Notes under the pieces: generated by a model
Told to the model about the DNA's origin: nothing
Database searches by the model: none
Seen by the model: only the letters and a program-made list of their open reading frames with translations
Shown: positions 40,237 through 45,439 of the stretch, piece by piece
Numbering within the stretch: the stretch's first letter is position 1
How the letters are laid out: each line of letters opens with the position of its first letter
Position numbers and translations under genes: made by a program
NCBI RefSeq assembly: GCF_001832885.1
Contig: NZ_MKIQ01000004.1
Span: 1-45,439, forward strand
Direction: 5' to 3'
DNA from: Floricoccus penangensis
GTDB taxonomy: Bacteria; Bacillota; Bacilli; Lactobacillales; Streptococcaceae
DNA: 45,439 nt

Positions 40237-43200
40237 ATGATGATTAACAAAATCCAAAAACCTATTACTCTCTTGATGTTACTTTTAATGCTACCTTTTG
40301 CTTCTATTGGAGAAGTTGTAGCCTTAACAGTAGATCAGAGTAATAAGAATGACGTGGTTCTCTTGGATGAGAACAAGGAAGAGGCTAAGGAAGTAACTAC
40401 CGATAAAAATGGAGTAGTGGACTTCTATGCTGGAGTGACCAATGGCGACACTTTGAGACTAATGAGCAACCAACCAGTCGAACTCTCAACAGTTGATACA
40501 GGCCTAACAATCACCCCAATTGACCAAACAACCTATGATCTTTCATGGGTAAAAGTTGGAAGTAATACTTCAAAGGTGAAGTTAAAAACCTCTGGAGATT
40601 CAGACTTACAACTTAAATTAGCAAGCAAGGATAATGAAAGTACAAAAACACTTTTAATCCAAAAAGCACTTGCAGTTACTGAGAAAACAGAAGAATCAGT
40701 TCCAGCAAGTGAATCTTCAAAAGATGAAGATACAACTCCTTCAACATCGGTGGATGAAACACCTAAAAAGAGTGAAGAGAAGAAACCTGATGCATCAGCT
40801 GTAAAAGATGATAGTGATGGTGAAAAAGCAGCAATTGTAGCTGCTGTTGATGGCAATATTAAAGTTGAATCATTAGATTTCGTTAATACTCCTGATACTC
40901 TTGAATATTGGCAAACTGGAAGTTTGAACTTCAAAATAGGTATTAGTGGGAATACTACTGGAACAGCAATAGTTAGATATTATATGTCTTCTGATTTTTC
41001 AGAAGGTAACCTAGTACCAAATGATGTATCAAAGTTTCCAGATATTCCAGGCTCGATTAGTAAAACATTAGGAAGTAAGATAATTGACGGCAGAATGTAC
41101 TACTATGTTGATTATTTAAGACCTGTTAGCAGTCAGGTGGATTCAGTTGAAATTCCTTATTCACTAACTCTGCCAGGATTGGAAAGTGGTAAAGTTATGC
41201 CACAAGAGTATACCAAGGATTTTAAAATAGAAGTGATCAATCCTTTGACTAATGAAGTAGTTGGTGAAACTAAATCAAAACAAGTTACCTATACTACCCC
41301 AGAATTAAAATTAAGAAAAGGAGTAAATGCATTAAAATCTGACGGTACTAGAATATATGATTTTGGATCAACAGTAACGGGAAATGTTATTGGAACCGAA
41401 TCACAGCCTGGTAATAAAACGACAGATGAAAATACTACAAATGTAGTTATGTATGATTTTTATCCATATTTTAATTCGACAAATTATGATAGCAAATCCA
41501 CTGGAGCAGTATTTAATGATTATAAAATACAAGATACTTTGCCAGAAGGGGCAGTTTTTAGAGCAGATTTAAATCCTAATTGGGAATACAATGAAACAAC
41601 AAGAGTTGCAACCTATGTTGGCAATAAAAAAGATAAAATTGGATTTTTAAATGAAAATAGTGTGGATTTCAATGCAAGATATTCAAGTACGTCTACAAAC
41701 TATGTAAATAAAAATACCTTATATGTTGAGTTTCCTAACACAAAGGAAGGTGTAGTTAAATCTAATACTAGTGATATAAGCATAAATCAGCCAGGAACAA
41801 AATTTACTGTCTCATCAGATAAAGGTGTGACGTATAATCCTTATGATGATAATAAAAATTTAACTGCTGAAAGTATTAAAGATATTAAAACTCAGGTTTT
41901 GGATGCCAGTTCATCAGGTTCAGGAAAGTATTCAGTTACTAAAAAGGCAAATTCTACAAAATATTATGATACTGAGTCTTCGCGTGAAACTAGTGAAATG
42001 AGGTGGAATATAACTGCTTCTAGTATTGATATTCCTAATTGGGAGAAATTCAAACTCACTGATTTTAATTTAGACGATAGATTCTATTACTCAGGTCTTA
42101 GTTTGACAACTAAGGCTGGTACAGGAAATTTTGACGTTTATGGGAAGAACGTTGACGGAACAGTTGTACTTTTGAAAAAAAATTTAACTAGTAGTACCTA
42201 TGATATTGGAAGGGAGCAAGGCCTTAAACTTGAAAGTATTTGGATTGAAGCTACTGACGGATTTGCAGGAACAACAGCTGGATCTTACATTGTACTATCT
42301 GTTAGGACAAAAGCTCGAGATACTGAAAACCCTCTTATAACGGAAGAAAAAATAGACTTAGCTTATAACTCGGCACAGTTAGATGCAAAAGAAACTGGGA
42401 AAAGTGAGATAACTAGAAATGATAGAGATAGTTATCCAATCTCAAGAAAAGATACTTCACAAAATGTTATTAAGTATTCAGATAGCACCATTGAATTTAA
42501 TAAAAATAGCCCATTAAATGCACAGGCAAAAATTTATGGAGTAAGAGGAGGAGAATATAGTGATATTCATTATGCAGTCCTATTACCGGAAAACTTATCA
42601 ATGGATGAAATATATGCATATTATGAAAAGACAAAAGAATTAGATAACAAAGGTTTTACAAACGATTCAATAGTAACTAATCCTGACATTCAGCTAGATT
42701 TAAATTATAAAGGTACAGGTAGACCCGCATTTGTTTATACTGCTGATAAAATTAAGCTTAATAAAGATGATGCAACTATTGTTCAAATAAATAATGAAAA
42801 TATATTAAAACCAACTATCTTTACACCAAAAGTGTCATATGTTGAACAGTTTTTCTCAGCTAAAAATTTGGATGATAAGGCAAACTATACTATAAGTTCT
42901 GCTCAAAATGATAAATATGATATAAATAATAATGGTATTACCACTGATAAAATAAGCTATCAAAAACAAAAATTAGATTATTTAATACCAAAGTTAATTG
43001 CTGGTCAAAAGAAGACAAAGGGTGAATATGATACAGGTTTTACTTTAGATCCTGTACCCTCGTATACAAGTAAAGAAAAAGGTTCGGTTTATCAATTTCA
43101 AATTGTTAATACAACAACTGCACAGCAAAAAGATTTAGTCGTATTTGATACATTGCCTTTTATAGGTGATACTGATTATACGGGAGATGGAGTATTAAAA

Positions 43201-45327
43201 TCTAGAGGTTCTGAATATAGAATGGAGTTAAAGGGTCCAGTAACGAATAATAAAAATGCGAAAGTTTTATATACTACAAACCCAATTCCAAATAATCAAA
43301 AAGATTTACAAGCCTTCTTAGATAATGAAAATAATTGGACAGAAACAGTAAATGACTATAGTGAAGTAACAACATTTAAAATTGTTGGAATAAATTTAGG
43401 TGCTAATGAGAAATTACAAGTAAATTATGAAACAGATGTTCAGAATGATGCGAAAGTAGGTCAAAAAGCAGTAAATTCATTTGGTATTGTTCAAAATGGA
43501 ACTATGCTTGAATCTAATAAGACAACTACTTACATTGATGATAATCTTACAAATATATCAATTGAGAAAGTTTGGAATGATTCAAACGATAAATTAAAAA
43601 CTAGACCTGATAGTATTCAAGTTGAAATATATCAAAATGGGAAATTGTTTAAAACTGAGACCCTTTCATCAAAAGATGTTGATAAAGAAAATTCGAATAA
43701 ATGGAAGTTTATTGATTCTGAATTACCTGCTTATGATAAAGAAAATTATCAATATTCTTATACGATAAAAGAGGTTCCAGTTGATGGATACGTATCTGAA
43801 CCGATAAAAGATGGAGATAAAATAATTGGATTTACAAATACTTTAAATACGATTACAATTTCTGGGCAGAAGATTTGGATAGATAATAATAATATTAATA
43901 ACAATCGTCCAAATACTATAAAGGTTAATGTGAAAAATGGTAATGAGGTTGTGGCTACCACAGAAGTATCTGCAAAAGATGATTGGAAATATAAGTTTGA
44001 AAATCTCCCTGTTGGCGAAAATATAAATTATAGTATCTCAGAAGATGATGTTCAAGGATATTCTTCATCTGTTAATGGAAACAATATAACTAACACAGAG
44101 AAACTAACCTCATTAAAAGTAACTAAAATATGGAATGATGAATCAAATAAAGATGGTAAACGTCCAGAAAATATCACTGTCAATCTATTAGCCAATGGTC
44201 AACCAGCTCTTGATAAAGATGGAAAACAAATTACTCAGAAATTATCTGCGCCCGAGAGTGATAGTAAATCAGATACTTGGACTTATGAATTTGAAAATTT
44301 ACCTAAATTTAAAGATGGAAACGAAGTTAAATACTCTGTTGATGAGGTAAATATTCCTAGTGGATATACAAAAGAAGTTGATGATTCTGATAAAACAAAT
44401 ATAATTGTTACTAATTCACATATTCCTGAAAAAACTTCAATTACAGTTAATAAAATCTGGGATGACGGTGATAACCAGGATCATGTTCGTCCACTATCAA
44501 TTCAAGTTAAACTTTTGGCTGATGAGAAAGATACCGGCATAATTAAAACAATTACTCCAGATGTTGCTGGAAATTGGTCAATAAGTTTTGATAACTTAGA
44601 TAAGAATAGTGGTGGTTCTGCAATCAATTATAGTTTTGAGGAAATAGTTCCAAAAGGCTACGAGAGTAAAATAAGTGGCGCTACTATTACTAATACACAT
44701 AAAACAGCGACTGTAAGAGTTACAGCAGAGAAGGTCTGGAAAGATGAAGATGATAAAGATGGTATTCGTCCAGAGAATGTTCAATTTCAACTTTATAAGA
44801 TCGGTGCTGATGGTGAAAAAGTAACTGTCGGTAAACCTGTTACATTAAGTAAATCCACTGAATGGAATGATTTGCCAGAAAATGACAATGGAATTAAAAT
44901 AAAATATGAAGTTGAAGAAGTTTCTGTAAAAGAAGGATATACTTCATCAGCAAAAGAAGTTAGTGACGGTGTTTGGGTAATAACAAACTCTCACAATCCA
45001 ACTCCTCCTATAACTCCTACCACTACTACAAGTATTGAACCAAGTAGTGCTAGTGAGGAATCAAGTTCAACTACCACAAGTAGCGAGCCAACAACTTCAA
45101 GCGAGTCATCGAGTTCAACTACAACAAGTAGTTCATCAAGTACCACAAATGAAGAGTCAAGTTCAACTACCACAAGTAGCGAACCAAGTACTTCAAGTGA
45201 AGAGTCAAGTTCAACTACCACAAGTAGTAAACCAAGTACTTCAAGTGAGGAATCAAGTTCAACTACCACAAGTAGCGAACCAAGTACTTCAAGTGAAGAA
45301 TCAAGTTCAACTACCACAAGTAGTTAA
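40237..45327 (+). CDS. Giant Cna-B repeat surface adhesin, interrupted by a stop codon in its Ser/Thr repeat tail
   Basis: Readable product 1696 residues. Signal peptide about 1-29; a beta-rich N-terminal part; an acidic Lys/Glu/Ser/Thr linker (about 150-200); a long adhesin region (about 205-1105) with DTLPEGAVF- and DTLPFIG-type folds. Five Cna-B domains start near 1109, 1204, 1290, 1400 and 1490. Each opens with a Lys before Val/Ile-Trp (KVWND, KIWID, KIWND, KIWDD, KVWKD), has the E-box Glu (KEVP, SEDD, DEVN, EEIV, EEVS) and ends with TNT or TNS, so Lys-Asn isopeptide bonds are expected. From about 1589 come Ser/Thr/Glu 16-residue repeats. TAA45325 interrupts them, but the same frame stays open to the window end. 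A sortase motif, if present, lies beyond. Confidence 0.88.
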   Translation: MMINKIQKPITLLMLLLMLPFASIGEVVALTVDQSNKNDVVLLDENKEEAKEVTTDKNGVVDFYAGVTNGDTLRLMSNQPVELSTVDTGLTITPIDQTTYDLSWVKVGSNTSKVKLKTSGDSDLQLKLASKDNESTKTLLIQKALAVTEKTEESVPASESSKDEDTTPSTSVDETPKKSEEKKPDASAVKDDSDGEKAAIVAAVDGNIKVESLDFVNTPDTLEYWQTGSLNFKIGISGNTTGTAIVRYYMSSDFSEGNLVPNDVSKFPDIPGSISKTLGSKIIDGRMYYYVDYLRPVSSQVDSVEIPYSLTLPGLESGKVMPQEYTKDFKIEVINPLTNEVVGETKSKQVTYTTPELKLRKGVNALKSDGTRIYDFGSTVTGNVIGTESQPGNKTTDENTTNVVMYDFYPYFNSTNYDSKSTGAVFNDYKIQDTLPEGAVFRADLNPNWEYNETTRVATYVGNKKDKIGFLNENSVDFNARYSSTSTNYVNKNTLYVEFPNTKEGVVKSNTSDISINQPGTKFTVSSDKGVTYNPYDDNKNLTAESIKDIKTQVLDASSSGSGKYSVTKKANSTKYYDTESSRETSEMRWNITASSIDIPNWEKFKLTDFNLDDRFYYSGLSLTTKAGTGNFDVYGKNVDGTVVLLKKNLTSSTYDIGREQGLKLESIWIEATDGFAGTTAGSYIVLSVRTKARDTENPLITEEKIDLAYNSAQLDAKETGKSEITRNDRDSYPISRKDTSQNVIKYSDSTIEFNKNSPLNAQAKIYGVRGGEYSDIHYAVLLPENLSMDEIYAYYEKTKELDNKGFTNDSIVTNPDIQLDLNYKGTGRPAFVYTADKIKLNKDDATIVQINNENILKPTIFTPKVSYVEQFFSAKNLDDKANYTISSAQNDKYDINNNGITTDKISYQKQKLDYLIPKLIAGQKKTKGEYDTGFTLDPVPSYTSKEKGSVYQFQIVNTTTAQQKDLVVFDTLPFIGDTDYTGDGVLKSRGSEYRMELKGPVTNNKNAKVLYTTNPIPNNQKDLQAFLDNENNWTETVNDYSEVTTFKIVGINLGANEKLQVNYETDVQNDAKVGQKAVNSFGIVQNGTMLESNKTTTYIDDNLTNISIEKVWNDSNDKLKTRPDSIQVEIYQNGKLFKTETLSSKDVDKENSNKWKFIDSELPAYDKENYQYSYTIKEVPVDGYVSEPIKDGDKIIGFTNTLNTITISGQKIWIDNNNINNNRPNTIKVNVKNGNEVVATTEVSAKDDWKYKFENLPVGENINYSISEDDVQGYSSSVNGNNITNTEKLTSLKVTKIWNDESNKDGKRPENITVNLLANGQPALDKDGKQITQKLSAPESDSKSDTWTYEFENLPKFKDGNEVKYSVDEVNIPSGYTKEVDDSDKTNIIVTNSHIPEKTSITVNKIWDDGDNQDHVRPLSIQVKLLADEKDTGIIKTITPDVAGNWSISFDNLDKNSGGSAINYSFEEIVPKGYESKISGATITNTHKTATVRVTAEKVWKDEDDKDGIRPENVQFQLYKIGADGEKVTVGKPVTLSKSTEWNDLPENDNGIKIKYEVEEVSVKEGYTSSAKEVSDGVWVITNSHNPTPPITPTTTTSIEPSSASEESSSTTTSSEPTTSSESSSSTTTSSSSSTTNEESSSTTTSSEPSTSSEESSSTTTSSKPSTSSEESSSTTTSSEPSTSSEESSSTTTSS

Positions 45328-45439
45328 TCAAGTACTACAAGTGAGGAATCAAGTTCAACTACCACAAGTAGTAAACCAAGTACTTCAAGTGAGGAATCAA
45401 GTTCAACTACAACAAGTAGCGAGCCAACAACTTCAAGCG
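45061..45439 (+). repeat. 48-bp tandem repeats coding a Ser/Thr/Glu stalk
   Basis: Units begin at 45061, 45109, 45157, 45205, 45253, 45301, 45349 and 45397, exactly 48 bases apart, each coding 16 residues of the kind SSSTTTSSEPSTSSEE. The last is cut by the window end. Units differ by a few bases, for example GAA CCA, AAA CCA or TCA TCA at codons 9-10. Confidence 0.95.

Noticed and set aside
44991-45317. Open frame antisense to the adhesin repeats, coding Val/Leu/Glu-rich repeats
   Set aside because: It is a by-product of the repeat composition, with no ribosome site or promoter.
45061-45439. Regular 48-bp repeats considered as a CRISPR array
   Set aside because: Units are contiguous with no unique spacers and are read in frame as a Ser/Thr protein stalk.

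Overview
The window is a 45.4 kb stretch of AT-rich Gram-positive chromosome from the Streptococcaceae. The evidence is a 5S rRNA followed directly by tRNA-Asn, the mreC-mreD-pcsB block, an orphan MsmK-type sugar ATPase, a tandem-domain FeoA, KimA, long-form Hpf and a CcpA-like regulatory style. A secreted lichenase (plant beta-glucanase) and a Cna-B surface adhesin would suit a plant-associated relative of Lactococcus and Streptococcus, such as Floricoccus. The genus is an inference; it was not tested by any search. No phage, insertion sequence, CRISPR array or plasmid gene is visible.

Layout. 1-1530: end of an rRNA operon, tRNA-Asn, and msmK behind a promoter that carries a catabolite (cre) site. 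1560-5357: a carbonyl or electrophile detoxification district. It holds an NADPH-type aldehyde reductase divergent from an AdhR-like MerR sensor, a membrane-anchored alpha/beta hydrolase in the merR operon, glyoxalase I (gloA) and a glyoxalase II-like metallo-hydrolase. 5459-10889: the conserved dinG-tseB-aspB-asnS order also known from Bacillus. 11079-14182: ridA, hpf, eno and a histidine phosphatase. 14255-17024: the ferrous iron operon feoA-feoB plus a 46-residue Cys-rich partner. 17084-21445: mnmE, two related membrane-protein genes (one frameshifted), the split threonine/serine exporter, and a nonsense-broken small membrane gene. 21580-23738: rpiA, a formate/nitrite channel and a Nudix hydrolase. 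23858-29061: mreC, mreD, pcsB and kimA. 29206-31982: the purine nucleoside salvage operon deoB-punA-deoD. 32055-37282: a PH-like membrane protein, corA, fhs, a second metallo-hydrolase, and a tetR gene with a small membrane protein. 37484-45439: a MupG-type muropeptide glycosidase, the lichenase, and a very large adhesin whose Ser/Thr repeat tail runs off the window.

How the parts connect. Several genes form a metabolic and cell-wall core with strong local regulation: cre-like sites at msmK, eno, the formate channel and mupG; a PurBox-like pair at fhs; and a WalR-like site at pcsB. Extended -10 promoters (TG-N-TATAAT type) are the dominant promoter form. Four genes (the glyoxalase II-like hydrolase, feoA, rpiA, tetR) have their -10 hexamer only 6-7 bases before the start codon and so look leaderless.

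The most unusual observations are the leaderless set, the tetR operator that covers promoter and start codon, two phased perfect DnaA boxes upstream of pcsB, a 44-bp perfect palindrome between gloA and the MBL gene, a MerR-type 19-bp-spacer promoter for the aldehyde reductase, and three gene-breaking lesions (a frameshift in an A7 run, a stop at codon 5, and a single-base nonsense codon inside the adhesin repeat). No clearly novel multi-gene system was found.
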